The notes under the pieces: generated by a model | Databases searched by the model: none | Told to the model about the DNA's origin: nothing | The model's input: only the letters and a program-made list of their open reading frames with translations | NCBI RefSeq assembly: GCF_900166965.1 | Contig: NZ_FUZI01000008.1 | Coordinates: 55,304-119,303, forward strand | Direction: 5' to 3' | Length of the DNA: 64,000 nt | Origin: Photobacterium piscicola | GTDB lineage: Bacteria; Pseudomonadota; Gammaproteobacteria; Enterobacterales; Vibrionaceae | Made by a program: the position numbers and the translations under genes | Shown here: positions 9,691-20,353 of the stretch, one piece after another | Layout: every line of letters starts with the position of its first letter | Position numbering within the stretch: the first letter of the stretch is position 1

Positions 9691-9797
9691 ACAGCTAAAA
9701 GGTGTACATTTTCAATATCTTATTGTAAAAGAAAATGACCTCCATAAATCATTGATATTAATCAAAAAATAACTGTACAGCTTTTTTTGCTTTTTAC
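9691..9797 (+). repeat. inverted-arm repeat unit A of the GTACAGCTTTT family
   Basis: Left arm ACAGCTAAAAGGTGTAC (9691-9707), right arm GTACAGCTTTT (9775-9785) continuing TTTGCTTTTTAC. AAAAGGTGTAC is the reverse complement of GTACAGCTTTT with one mismatch. The interior is 67 bp and AT-rich. The unit lies in the 9602-10021 spacer ahead of the gene at 10022. Confidence 0.6.
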
Positions 9798-10021
9798 TCG
9801 GCGAACTAAAGCTTTAGATTTACGATGTTACAATTACTCAGTATTGCTATATTATTCAAAAAAATCCGCTTCAATACCGCCCTCAAAAAGACTGTTATCG
9901 ATAATAAATGTGATCTTTAAAACACTCAGTAATCAAGGTGTTGATTAGTACTACCTCGTACAATCGAATTACGTTAACGTATAAGCCATATAGTGTTCAT
10001 AAAACAAAGAAAGGATAAGTA

Positions 10022-10477
10022 ATGATTGATTTTAATTATGCCGTTGAAATGGTAGAAGATGAACAGGCATATAGTATGGGGCAGGTAAATACTAATGACG
10101 TTCCAGCTGAAGCGCTTACCACTTACACCCAGCTACTTTCACAATTACTGCAACAGCCAGAACAAGGTAAGCGTTATGCCGGCTTTGGCTTTGAAGGCGC
10201 AGAAAAATTAGCATTCAGTGCCTTACAAATTACAGAGCACGATCAAATTGGTGCAGGAATGGTCTATAACCCAGATGATAATGGTGACAATTTTGTTTTA
10301 ATTGGCCGTGTCTTCTTTAGCATCAAAGAAAGCAAGGTTTCATTCAACATGGAACCAAATGCTGATGATGTGCTAGTACAAGGTGATGTTGATTTACGAG
10401 GTTACATTCAATCATTTGTGATTTGCTTTATGGCTGCATGGGTCGCTTTAAATCAAGAACATCTACCTAACGAGTAA
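10022..10477 (+). CDS. conserved-looking hypothetical acidic protein, 151 aa
   Basis: I do not recognise this protein. It has a strong ribosome site (GAAAGGATAAGTA) and a terminator, so it is very likely real. It has no signal peptide or cysteine motif; it is acidic (many D/E, stretches such as NPDDNGDNF and EPNADDV), apparently soluble alpha/beta, with one hydrophobic helix near the C-terminus (about 128-144, SFVICFMAAWVAL). It is monocistronic and enclosed on both sides by units of the GTACAGCTTTT repeat family, which may include its promoter. No function is claimed. Confidence 0.8.
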   Translation: MIDFNYAVEMVEDEQAYSMGQVNTNDVPAEALTTYTQLLSQLLQQPEQGKRYAGFGFEGAEKLAFSALQITEHDQIGAGMVYNPDDNGDNFVLIGRVFFSIKESKVSFNMEPNADDVLVQGDVDLRGYIQSFVICFMAAWVALNQEHLPNE

Positions 10478-10509
10478 AAGCTATCTTTTCTCGCATACAT
10501 ATTTAGATT

Positions 10510-10536
10510 GCCTCTGTTTATTACAGGGGCTTTTTT
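10510..10536 (+). terminator. terminator of the 10022 gene
   Basis: GCCTCTGT pairs with ACAGGGGC (one T-G wobble) followed by T6. Confidence 0.85.
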
Positions 10537-10604
10537 ATGCCTACAAGATTGACTGTCACCGTTGAGCGAATTCCAACCAACATGTACAGCGATATGTGAT
10601 GATA

Positions 10605-10713
10605 CCAGCTTTTTTATGTACTAATTTAAACATTCCAACTTAACAACTCAATACACAGCTAACTCTTTGATTATAAACAATAAAAAATACGTACAGCTTT
10701 TCATGCTTTTTAC
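10605..10713 (+). repeat. inverted-arm repeat unit C of the GTACAGCTTTT family
   Basis: Left arm CCAGCTTTTTTATGTAC (10605-10621), right arm GTACAGCTTTT (10691-10701) continuing CATGCTTTTTAC; interior 69 bp. A further GTACAGC copy lies at 10584-10590. The left arm is the most diverged of the three. The surrounding 10537-11330 spacer is strongly AT-rich and shows no gene. Confidence 0.55.
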
Positions 10714-11160
10714 CATGTGAACTGTCCTTAAGCATGTTGTATTAACTTAGTCGCTATTACCTCTCTGTGAATAATTACATTTACCCCCGTTTTTAACCAG
10801 CACTATGAAATTTTAATATAATTTTGTACCGTTCAACTAAATACATTATTGGCAACTAAAAGCAATACAACTAGCATATTATTATATAAATACAAAATGT
10901 AATTAATTAATCAAAAATATATATTTAGTTAAAAACTATAATAAATTATCAAATAACACCTAAAACAATTTAAACAATGATAAACAGTAAAAAGATTAAA
11001 TTAACATACAAAGCTGAACTTCATTTTATTTTATTTTTTATCCATATACTTAGTCCAATCATCATCCGTTTTAATTTATTAAGCACTTGGCTCTATCTCT
11101 ATAATAAAGAAATATAATTACGCCTAACCATTAAAACACGATCACCTTTTAATCAAAAAA

Positions 11161-11269
11161 ACAGCTAATAGGTGCACTAAATATTAGAATATTACATTAT
11201 TACTTAATAACACTATAAGTAATTGTTTTTAATTGATTTTATTTTCGTGCAGCTTTTCGAGGAATATTC
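11161..11269 (+). repeat. inverted-arm repeat unit B of the GTACAGCTTTT family
   Basis: Left arm ACAGCTAATAGGTGCAC (11161-11177), right arm GTGCAGCTTTT (11247-11257); interior 69 bp. Both arms carry the same T-to-C/A-to-G type change (GTGCA instead of GTACA), as if they had changed together. TGAACTGT follows the right arm, as in unit C. Confidence 0.55.
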
Positions 11270-11330
11270 CCAATGAACTGTGCACATAAGATAGGTAACA
11301 ATAAATGAAAGAAGACAAAATAATAGCAAT

Positions 11331-11361
11331 AAAAAAGTCGAGCTATGCTCGACTTTTTTAT
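11331..11361. terminator. groESL terminator
   Basis: A-run, GTCGAGC-TAT-GCTCGAC, T-run; on the minus strand it lies about 50 bp beyond the groL stop. Confidence 0.88.
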
Positions 11362-11412
11362 GACGCGAATTTTTATAACAAAGAGACCGTTATCTCTACT
11401 GTTATAAATGGA

Positions 11413-13098
<1,686 letters not shown>

Positions 13099-13389
13099 TT
13101 ATTCAACGATTGCCATAATGTCATTTTCAGACATGATAAGAACTTCTTTACCGTCAATTTTTTCAGTCTTAGTGCCGTAGCCTTCTGCAAAAATAACCAC
13201 GTCGCCCACTTGTACATCTAGTGGTTGTACGGTGCCATTTTCTAGAATGCGACCTTTACCTACAGCAAGGATTTTACCGCGAGTAGATTTTTCAGCCGCA
13301 GAACCAGTTAACACGATGCCACCGGCAGACTTAGATTCAACTTCTTGGCGTTCAACGATAACTCGGTCGTGTAAAGGACGAATGTTCAT
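13099..13389 (-). CDS. groS: co-chaperonin GroES
   Basis: Ten-kDa heptameric lid of GroEL. Start chosen at ATG 13389 ([10 protein letters not shown]) behind AGGAGAGACGACCA, giving 96 aa, the usual length; upstream in-frame codons to 13440 are leader. The mobile loop [15 protein letters not shown] and C-terminal DIMAIVE are present. Confidence 0.97.
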   Translation of the reverse strand: MNIRPLHDRVIVERQEVESKSAGGIVLTGSAAEKSTRGKILAVGKGRILENGTVQPLDVQVGDVVIFAEGYGTKTEKIDGKEVLIMSENDIMAIVE

Positions 13390-13473
13390 TGGTCGTCTCT
13401 CCTGATAATTAAGGTAATGTCCATGATTTGAAGCCAACAAGCACTCACTTGTATGACTTTCTATATGGTTAAG

Positions 13474-13501
13474 ATGTTGGGTCTAATTTCTAAATCCCAA
13501 G
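13474..13501 (-). promoter_or_regulatory. candidate sigma-32 (heat-shock) promoter of groESL
   Basis: On the minus strand CTTGGGA, 13 bp, then CCCAACAT, close to the sigma-32 pattern CTTGAAA-N11-15-CCCCATnT, 85 bp ahead of groS. It lies in the spacer divergent from the MATE gene. Confidence 0.5.
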
Positions 13502-13596
13502 GTTAAGAGCGCTTTTTTTTGTTATTTATTTGAGAAATTTTGCCCGATCACACACTTTGCATTAGGGTATGCAGGCATCCTTATTTTGAGACCATT

Positions 13597-14952
13597 ATGG
13601 CAACATTACCCAAGTCAGATAAACATGGATTATTATCGGCTCCCATTCATGACGCATTACGACGTTTAACCGTGCCAATGGTGTTTGGCATGATCGCGAT
13701 TTTAATGTTCAACTTAGTTGATACTTTCTTCATTTCACGATTGGGCACCAATGCACTCGCCGCCGTCAGTTTTACCTTTCCCGTCACTTTTGGCTTGAAC
13801 TGTATCACTATGGGAATGAACGTTGGCATATCAACCAGTATTGGACGCATGCTTGGTCAAGGTGATAATCACAGTGCCGCACGTATAACCACTCACGGAT
13901 TGTTACTGAGTCTATTGTTGATGATCATAGGATCGATTATCGGTTTGCTCACTATTAAACCGTTATTTACTTTAATGGGTGCGTCAGCTGAGTTATTGCC
14001 CATTATCGAACAATATATGACAGTGTGGTACATCGCGATCCCATTACTGGTGATCCCGATGGCTGGCAATAGTGCTATTCGTGCCACTGGCGATGCCAAA
14101 AGTCCCGCCAAGATCATGGTGATCGCGGGGGTCATGAACGGCTTATTAGATCCATTATTGATCTTTGGTTATGGTCCGGTTCCTGCTTTAGGTGTAAAAG
14201 GTGCTGCTATTGCCAGTGGCATCAGTTGGGTGTTTGCGCTTATTGTTTCACTACATCTGCTTTATAACCGCGAAAAATTACTGATTGTTCCGCAATGGCA
14301 TGCATTAAAAAGCGATTGGCAGCAAATATTACACATTGGTGTACCTGCTGGTTTATCGACAGCCCTAAATCCACTTTCTGGCGCCTTATTAATGGCGATG
14401 CTAGCAAGCCAAAGCACAGCTTCGGTGGCCGCTTATGGCGCAGCAATGCGAGTTGAATCATTATTAGTGATAGTGATGATGGCACTTAGCTCTGCATTAA
14501 TGCCTTTTATGGCACAAAACTTAGGCGCACAAAAGCCACAGCGCGCATTTAGTGCATTATTTGCCGCAATGCATTTTGCTATTGGATTTCAACTACTGGT
14601 ATTTGTTGCAATGGTGCCTCTGAGCATGCCACTGGCTGCACTTTTTTCAAAAGATGCCATGGTTCAAAATCAGCTGTGGCATTACTTATTAGTGGTGCCT
14701 GCAAGTTATGGATTACAGGCAATTTGTATGTTGCTAATTAGCGCCCTCAATGCGCTACACAAAACCATTAATGCTCTATGCTGGAATCTATTACGACTCT
14801 TTGTGTTATTAGTGCCTCTCGCATGGTTTGGCAGTCATCTTTATGGTACCAAAGGGCTCTTTATTGGTATCGCCATCGCCAATATGATCAGCGGCATTGG
14901 TGCTTATTTATATGCTCGAAAACTACGAAAAAAACAGCTATCACTTGCTTAA
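13597..14952 (+). CDS. MATE family multidrug/sodium antiporter
   Basis: Inner-membrane exporter of the MATE family (NorM/DinF/VmrA-like), expelling drugs or metabolites against Na+ or H+. I start at ATG 13597 (MATLPKSDKHG), giving 451 aa; an upstream TTG reading adds an unlikely tail. About 12 membrane segments in two halves are visible, with typical motifs LVDTFFISRLGTNALAAVSF and GNSAIRATGDAK, and the second-half counterpart around ALLMAMLASQSTASVAAYG. Substrate unknown. Confidence 0.88.
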   Translation: MATLPKSDKHGLLSAPIHDALRRLTVPMVFGMIAILMFNLVDTFFISRLGTNALAAVSFTFPVTFGLNCITMGMNVGISTSIGRMLGQGDNHSAARITTHGLLLSLLLMIIGSIIGLLTIKPLFTLMGASAELLPIIEQYMTVWYIAIPLLVIPMAGNSAIRATGDAKSPAKIMVIAGVMNGLLDPLLIFGYGPVPALGVKGAAIASGISWVFALIVSLHLLYNREKLLIVPQWHALKSDWQQILHIGVPAGLSTALNPLSGALLMAMLASQSTASVAAYGAAMRVESLLVIVMMALSSALMPFMAQNLGAQKPQRAFSALFAAMHFAIGFQLLVFVAMVPLSMPLAALFSKDAMVQNQLWHYLLVVPASYGLQAICMLLISALNALHKTINALCWNLLRLFVLLVPLAWFGSHLYGTKGLFIGIAIANMISGIGAYLYARKLRKKQLSLA

Positions 14953-14973
14953 TTAATATGAATAGCATGAATA

Positions 14974-15001
14974 AAAAAAAGCAGCCATGGCTGCTTTTTT
15001 A
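14974..15001. terminator. shared bidirectional terminator (MATE gene / fxsA)
   Basis: Perfect palindrome AGCAGCCATGGCTGCT flanked by A- and T-runs between convergent genes. Confidence 0.92.
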
Positions 15002-15033
15002 TTAATACTATATTTGTTTATTTAATGTTGCGG

Positions 15034-15528
15034 CTACGGTAAACGATGCTGGGAATTGTTATTATCATGATTATCTGTGCGCTCATATTCACCATCAAAT
15101 ACATCACCATTAGCAGCATCATTTGAATGACGATGATGTGAAAAACCGCCACCAAAATGAGTAAAGTTACTTTTTAACGTGACTTTTTGCATTAATAATT
15201 GTGCTACTTTAGCCCGTGACGGCGGCAATAATAAAACTAAACCTAACGCATCAGTCATAAATCCAGGTGTTAATAATAAAACACCCGCAACCGCAAGCAA
15301 CATCCCTTCGACAATTTCTTGGGTTGGCATTTCGCCTTGTTGCAACTTGTTTTGAACCGACGTTAACGTCGCAATACCTTGGCTTCTCACTAACGAAGCG
15401 CCAATCACTGCGGTAAAAAAAACAATGGCTATTGTTGGCCATAATCCCAATAAGCCACCCACTTGAATGAATAAGCCAATTTCAACCATTGGCACCACAA
15501 TAAACAGTAACATTAGTAGTGGAAACAC
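15034..15528 (-). CDS. fxsA: FxsA family membrane protein
   Basis: Small inner-membrane protein known in E. coli as a suppressor of F exclusion of phage T7. The 164-residue protein has hydrophobic segments at about 3-24, 27-46 and 73-101, the family motif GxSLVRSQG (here GASLVRSQG) and the LLTPGFMTDALG turn. The hydrophilic tail is rich in His, Asp and Asn. It is divergent from aspA, the same neighbourhood as in E. coli. Confidence 0.9.
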   Translation of the reverse strand: MFPLLMLLFIVVPMVEIGLFIQVGGLLGLWPTIAIVFFTAVIGASLVRSQGIATLTSVQNKLQQGEMPTQEIVEGMLLAVAGVLLLTPGFMTDALGLVLLLPPSRAKVAQLLMQKVTLKSNFTHFGGGFSHHRHSNDAANGDVFDGEYERTDNHDNNNSQHRLP

Positions 15529-15765
15529 ACCCCGCCCCTTATCTTTAAATGATTTTATGCTGATGCTCTACCATAGACATTACCTGATTATCCGTTTAAT
15601 TACTCATGACAAATTTCATTCTTCACTTCAAATATGTTAACAAATGCAACAAAAACACAATTTGAGTTGGTTCCAAAAAATACAAAGCCACACCTACAAT
15701 TTGTTCACATCTTGTCATTTTTATTCATTTTACGTGTAAAATGACGTGCTACTGTTAACAGAAAG

Positions 15766-15781
15766 TGTGAAAGAGATCGCG
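15766..15781. promoter_or_regulatory. imperfect CRP-like site upstream of aspA
   Basis: TGTGA-AAGAGA-TCGCG matches the first half exactly and three of five in the second, about 200 bp before aspA. The 15529-15976 spacer holds the divergent fxsA/aspA promoters and no other gene. Confidence 0.35.
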
Positions 15782-15976
15782 TTTCTGTGCAAAGATTAAC
15801 AAGCCCTCGTAAAAAGTGATCTGGATTATGTTTTTAGCGGTTGAGGGGAGTATTATCGGCACCAATTAAGGTGTCAGGTATGATCATCTCGCCACAACTT
15901 TGCGACAATGGATTATCGCTACAACTGTTGGCTTACTTATTGATTTTAATTATGAAGTTTTGCAAAGGGCTATATT

Positions 15977-17437
15977 ATGTCTCAGATGATTGATCTTGAA
16001 AAAAATAAAGCAACAATCAATGTCGCAACTCGTATAGAAGAAGATTTACTTGGCGAACGCCATGTTCCTGCAGATGCTTACTGGGGTATTCATACTCTAC
16101 GCGCAATTGAGAACTTCAATATTTCTAACACAACAATTTCTGATGTTCCTGAATTTGTACGTGGTATGGTTTTCACCAAAAAAGCAGCAGCAATGGCCAA
16201 CAAAGAGCTTGGCGCTATTCCTTCTGACATTGGTAATTACATTGTTCAAGCCTGTGATCTTATTCTTGAAAGCGGCCGTTGCATGGATCAATTCCCATCA
16301 GACGTTTTCCAAGGTGGTGCTGGCACATCAGTCAACATGAACACCAACGAAGTTATTGCTAACCTTGCACTTGAAATCATGGGTGAAGAGAAAGGTCGTT
16401 ACGACATCGTTAACCCAAATGATCACGTAAACAAATCACAATCTACTAACTGTGCTTACCCAACAGGTTTCCGTGTTGCCGTTTACAACAGCATCATCAG
16501 CATGTTAGAAGCACTAGATTACCTAAAAACAGCATTTGATGTTAAAGCAACTGAATTTGCTAGTGTATTGAAAATGGGCCGTACTCAACTTCAAGACGCA
16601 GTGCCTATGACGGTAGGTCAAGAATTCCATGCTTACGGCGTACTACTAAAAGAAGAAATCAAAAACCTTCAATACACAGCACAACTACTACTTGAAGTTA
16701 ACCTTGGCGCAACAGCGATCGGTACTGGTCTAAACGCAGCAACAGGTTACCAACAACTATCAGTTCAACGTCTTGCTGAAATTACAGGTTTACCTGTTGT
16801 TGCTGCAGAAGATTTAATCGAAGCAACATCAGACTGTGGCGCTTACGTAATGGTTCACGGCGCACTAAAACGTACTGCCGTTAAATTATCTAAAATTTGT
16901 AACGACTTACGTTTACTTTCTTCAGGCCCACGTACTGGTCTAAACGAAATTAACCTACCTGAAATGCAAGCGGGCTCTTCAATCATGCCAGCGAAAGTAA
17001 ACCCAGTTATCCCTGAAGTGGTTAACCAAGTTTGCTTTAAAGTTATTGGTAACGACACCACTATTACTTTTGCAGCAGAAGCGGGTCAATTACAGTTAAA
17101 CGTAATGGAGCCTGTTATTGGTCAAGCGATTTTCGAATCAATTAGCCTACTTAAAAATGCATGTATCAACCTACGTGATAAGTGCATCGAAGGCATTACT
17201 GTTAATAAAGAAGTTTGTGAAAGCTACGTCTTTAACTCAATCGGTATCGTTACTTACTTAAACCCATTCATTGGCCACCACGAAGGTGACATTGTTGGTA
17301 AGATTTGTGCTGAAACCGGTAAGAGCGTACGCGAAGTCGTGCTTGAGCGTGGATTGCTGACTGAAGAGCAATTAGATGATATCTTCTCTATCGAGAACTT
17401 AATGCATCCTCAATATAAAGCTAAACGTTATAACTAA
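15977..17437 (+). CDS. aspA: aspartate ammonia-lyase
   Basis: Converts L-aspartate to fumarate and ammonia; with DcuA and FrdABCD it feeds anaerobic fumarate respiration. The 486 residues include the fumarase/aspartase signature [11 protein letters not shown], the TSxxxMPxKxN active loop and [11 protein letters not shown]. The N-terminus is about 15 residues longer than E. coli AspA, but the start has AAAGGG at good spacing. Its own terminator separates it from dcuA. Confidence 0.97.
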   Translation: MSQMIDLEKNKATINVATRIEEDLLGERHVPADAYWGIHTLRAIENFNISNTTISDVPEFVRGMVFTKKAAAMANKELGAIPSDIGNYIVQACDLILESGRCMDQFPSDVFQGGAGTSVNMNTNEVIANLALEIMGEEKGRYDIVNPNDHVNKSQSTNCAYPTGFRVAVYNSIISMLEALDYLKTAFDVKATEFASVLKMGRTQLQDAVPMTVGQEFHAYGVLLKEEIKNLQYTAQLLLEVNLGATAIGTGLNAATGYQQLSVQRLAEITGLPVVAAEDLIEATSDCGAYVMVHGALKRTAVKLSKICNDLRLLSSGPRTGLNEINLPEMQAGSSIMPAKVNPVIPEVVNQVCFKVIGNDTTITFAAEAGQLQLNVMEPVIGQAIFESISLLKNACINLRDKCIEGITVNKEVCESYVFNSIGIVTYLNPFIGHHEGDIVGKICAETGKSVREVVLERGLLTEEQLDDIFSIENLMHPQYKAKRYN

Positions 17438-17460
17438 ACACGTTAACGCCTGAGAATACC

Positions 17461-17494
17461 AGCGGATTGTCACTTGATTATCCGCTTTTTTTTT
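17461..17494 (+). terminator. aspA terminator
   Basis: AGCGGAT / ATCCGCT stem and T9 between aspA and dcuA; partial read-through could still supply dcuA. Confidence 0.85.
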
Positions 17495-17550
17495 GCAACT
17501 AAATCCTCTTTTTGATTTTTATCTTTTAAACTTTAGACAGGAAAAATTCT

Positions 17551-18858
17551 ATGACTGGAATTGAACTCTTGGTCGTTCTGGGCTTTATTTATTTAGGTTC
17601 GAGAATTGGCGGTATTGGTATCGGTTTTGCCGGCGGTGCTGGTGTGTTGGTGTTATCACTCGTTTTTGGTATGCCCACCAGTGAATCATTAATCCCTATC
17701 GATGTTATTCTTATTATCATGTCAGTAATCACCGCTATTGCAGCAATGCAAGTTGCCGGTGGTATGGATTGGCTAGTAGAAATTGCTGAAAACTTCCTTC
17801 GAAAACACCCTAAACGCATCACTTTCTATGCACCTATCGTTACTTATTTGATGACAGTATTAGCAGGTACTGGACACACGGCTTTTTCAACACTTCCTGT
17901 TATTGCCGAAGTAGCTAAAGGCCAAGGCATTCGCCCTTCACGTCCCCTTTCTATTGCCGTTATTGCATCACAGATCGCGATCACTGCTTCACCTATTTCA
18001 GCAGCTGTGGTGTTCTTCTCTGGTATCCTTGAACCTGTGGGTGTGAGTTACATAACTCTACTTGCTATTTGTATTCCAACAACCTTTATTGCTTGTATGG
18101 TCGGCGCTTTTGTCGCTAACTTTATGGGTTGTGAACTAAAAGATGATCCCGTTTATCAAGATCGTTTAGCAAAAGGCTTAGTTAACATTGAGCAAAAAGG
18201 TAAACGTGAGATTAAACCAACTGCACGCAAAGCGACCTATATCTTTATTACTGCAATTGTACTTGTGGTTTGTTATGCCGCAGCTATCTCTCACTCTATC
18301 GGTTTAATTACCGATCCAACACTGGGTCGTAACGAAGCGATTATCGCCGTGATGTTAACATCTGCTGCGGTAACAGTATGGGTAACTAAAATTGATGCAG
18401 CTGAAATTCCATCAGCACCAACATTCCGTTCTGGCATGACAGCTTGTATTTGTGTACTTGGTGTGGCATGGCTTGGCGCGACGTTCGTAAATGCGCACGT
18501 TGATGGTATTAAAGAAGTGGCGGGTTCACTATTAAGTAGCCACCCTTGGATGCTAGCATTAATTCTATTCTTTGCTTCAATGTTACTTTATTCACAAGGC
18601 GCAACCACAACAGCATTAATGCCAGCGGCTCTTGCTATTGGCGTAGCACCATTAACTATGGTGGCTTCTTTTGCGGCTGTTAGTGCACTGTTTGTATTAC
18701 CGACTTACCCAACGCTACTCGCGGCAGTAGAGATGGATGACACAGGCTCAACGAGAATTGGTAATTTGGTCTTTAACCACCCATTCTTTGTTCCTGGGGT
18801 TGTTACTATTTCGACATCAGTGGCTTTAGGCTTCTTGTTTGGTAGCTTTATTTTATAA
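17551..18858 (+). CDS. dcuA: anaerobic C4-dicarboxylate transporter DcuA
   Basis: Inner-membrane antiporter exchanging aspartate or fumarate for succinate. The 435 residues start MTGIELLVVLGFIYLGSRIGGIGIGFAGG, a family hallmark, with about ten membrane segments and the GTGHTAFSTLPVIAEVAKGQGIRPSRPLS loop region. Start follows GACAGGAAAAATTCT. Pairing with aspA is conserved in enterobacteria and Vibrionaceae. Confidence 0.95.
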   Translation: MTGIELLVVLGFIYLGSRIGGIGIGFAGGAGVLVLSLVFGMPTSESLIPIDVILIIMSVITAIAAMQVAGGMDWLVEIAENFLRKHPKRITFYAPIVTYLMTVLAGTGHTAFSTLPVIAEVAKGQGIRPSRPLSIAVIASQIAITASPISAAVVFFSGILEPVGVSYITLLAICIPTTFIACMVGAFVANFMGCELKDDPVYQDRLAKGLVNIEQKGKREIKPTARKATYIFITAIVLVVCYAAAISHSIGLITDPTLGRNEAIIAVMLTSAAVTVWVTKIDAAEIPSAPTFRSGMTACICVLGVAWLGATFVNAHVDGIKEVAGSLLSSHPWMLALILFFASMLLYSQGATTTALMPAALAIGVAPLTMVASFAAVSALFVLPTYPTLLAAVEMDDTGSTRIGNLVFNHPFFVPGVVTISTSVALGFLFGSFIL

Positions 18859-18881
18859 TTGGCTATTAATAATGAATGATT

Positions 18882-18912
18882 AAAAAGCTGCTTTCGAGCA
18901 GCTTTTTTTTTT
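18882..18912 (+). terminator. dcuA terminator
   Basis: AAAAAGCTGC-loop-GCAGCTTTTT with long T-run. Confidence 0.92.
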
Positions 18913-18997
18913 GCAGGTCATAAATCATTGCTAAACTGATGATAAGGTCATATGTGCTTACGTATAACCAAACCAACGACAATAAGGATGTTATTGG

Positions 18998-19501
18998 GTG
19001 GCAAATATTAAAACAAAACATGTCTTAGTGATATTAATCATAACAGCCATAACCATAGTGAGTGGCTACTTACTTAATAGTAAACCAAACCCCGTTATAC
19101 TTACCTTTACAGCCGTTAATTCAATCTCTGAACTCAAACAGGCACTTAAAGTAGCCACTCAACAACAACGTCCAGTACTACTCGATGTTTATGCAGAATG
19201 GTGCTCGCCCTGTATAGCTTTAACTCAACAGACATTCCCTGCTGCAAATGTTATTCCTCAACTCAAAAAATTCACGCGCTTGAAAGCCAATGTTACGGCC
19301 AATACCCGTGCTGATATTGCATTAATGCATCACCTTAACGTAATTGGTTTTCCCAGTTTATTATTCTGGGATACACAAGGAAATCCATTACCACAAGTAA
19401 AAATAAATGGTTTTATTAATGCCGATAGTTTTAGTCGTCATTTACAACAAGCGATCATTTTCCCCACGCCCTCATCAGCCTCACAAAACCATGCGCAATA
19501 A
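18998..19501 (+). CDS. membrane-anchored thioredoxin-like protein (DsbD C-domain-like)
   Basis: The 167-residue protein has one N-terminal membrane segment (about 8-26) and a periplasm-facing thioredoxin fold with WCSPC (C69, C72) in VLLDVYAEWCSPC and the cis-Pro loop VIGFPS. The sequence around the active site resembles the gamma domain of DsbD. The aspA-dcuA neighbourhood in E. coli is followed by dsbD and cutA, so this may be a stripped-down relative at that site; that is inference. Start is GTG, with ATAAGGATG upstream at slightly long spacing. Confidence 0.75.
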   Translation: MANIKTKHVLVILIITAITIVSGYLLNSKPNPVILTFTAVNSISELKQALKVATQQQRPVLLDVYAEWCSPCIALTQQTFPAANVIPQLKKFTRLKANVTANTRADIALMHHLNVIGFPSLLFWDTQGNPLPQVKINGFINADSFSRHLQQAIIFPTPSSASQNHAQ

Positions 19502-19624
19502 CCCCTCAAATTACAAAAGCGCGTACTCAAGCATGATCAAGATCCAATCTCAACGGTGAGTAAATTGCGCCTTTGTTACTGAAATGTTAGCGTAAAACAC
19601 TAATAATAAGAAATAGGCTCAACT

Positions 19625-20269
19625 ATGGACGTTCAATACACCATTGTTATCGCCGATGATCATCCCTTGTTTCGTAACGCTCTCTTGCAGTCGATTCATA
19701 TGGCCATCAGTGATACCCACCTCCTAGAAGCTGACTCGCAGAATTCGTTATTTTCACTATTAGAGAAAACGAAGGATATCGACTTACTGTTACTCGACCT
19801 CAAGATGCCGGGATCTAATGGCATATCAGGTCTGATCCAGTTACGACAACAGTACCCAGAACTGGCTATTGTGGTTATTTCAGCGAGTGAAGAAACGGAA
19901 GTTGTGCAGCAAGTTTATAACCATGGTGCATTTGGTTTTATCCCTAAATCGAGTGATATGCAGGTATTGCTAAATGCCTTAAAACAAATCATTAATGGTG
20001 AACCTTACTTTCCGACAACCCTCAATGACACCCATTATATCCACCAGCAGTTACCCACTAAAATTGCGACGTTAACCCCACAGCAATATAAAGTATTAAC
20101 CATGCTGACAGAAGGCTTACTCAACAAACAAATTGCCTATGATCTCAATGTCTCAGAGGCAACAATCAAAGCACATCTAACCGCTATTTTTCGAAAACTT
20201 GACGTTAAAAATCGCACTCAGGCGGTGATCTTATTACAACAATTAGAACTTCATTCACTCGCCCAATAA
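19625..20269 (+). CDS. crbR: LuxR/NarL-type response regulator, CrbR-like
   Basis: Receiver domain residues 5-122 with acidic pocket D11-D12, phosphorylation site D58 in LLLLDLKMPG, and Lys in FIPKSS. A LuxR HTH spans about 148-208 (LTPQQYKVLTMLTEGLLNKQIAYDLNVSEATIKAHL). It sits beside a CrbS-like kinase and acs; in Vibrio cholerae CrbS/CrbR switches on acs for acetate use, so the same role is inferred here. The gene converges on the kinase gene. Confidence 0.75.
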   Translation: MDVQYTIVIADDHPLFRNALLQSIHMAISDTHLLEADSQNSLFSLLEKTKDIDLLLLDLKMPGSNGISGLIQLRQQYPELAIVVISASEETEVVQQVYNHGAFGFIPKSSDMQVLLNALKQIINGEPYFPTTLNDTHYIHQQLPTKIATLTPQQYKVLTMLTEGLLNKQIAYDLNVSEATIKAHLTAIFRKLDVKNRTQAVILLQQLELHSLAQ

Positions 20270-20313
20270 TACTCACCAATGCCGCCATTGATCTCACTTT
20301 TATCCACTGACCT

Positions 20314-20339
20314 AATGACGCTCTAATGTGAGCGTCATT
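20314..20339. terminator. hairpin between convergent regulator and kinase genes
   Basis: Perfect 10-bp stem AATGACGCTC / GAGCGTCATT around TAATGT; no T-run, but it lies exactly between two converging stops. Confidence 0.55.
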
Positions 20340-20353
20340 ACCGGTATTTATCA

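Noticed and set aside
8361..11269. GTACAGCTTTT sites as MerR/LitR-type TGTACA-N12-TGTACA operators
   Set aside because: The first half fits, but the second half at the required spacing reads TTTTAC or AAAAAC and no such regulator gene is adjacent.
13540..13596. Longer N-terminus of the MATE protein from a TTG start
   Set aside because: The added residues are polar and unlike the family, and ATG 13597 gives the normal start.
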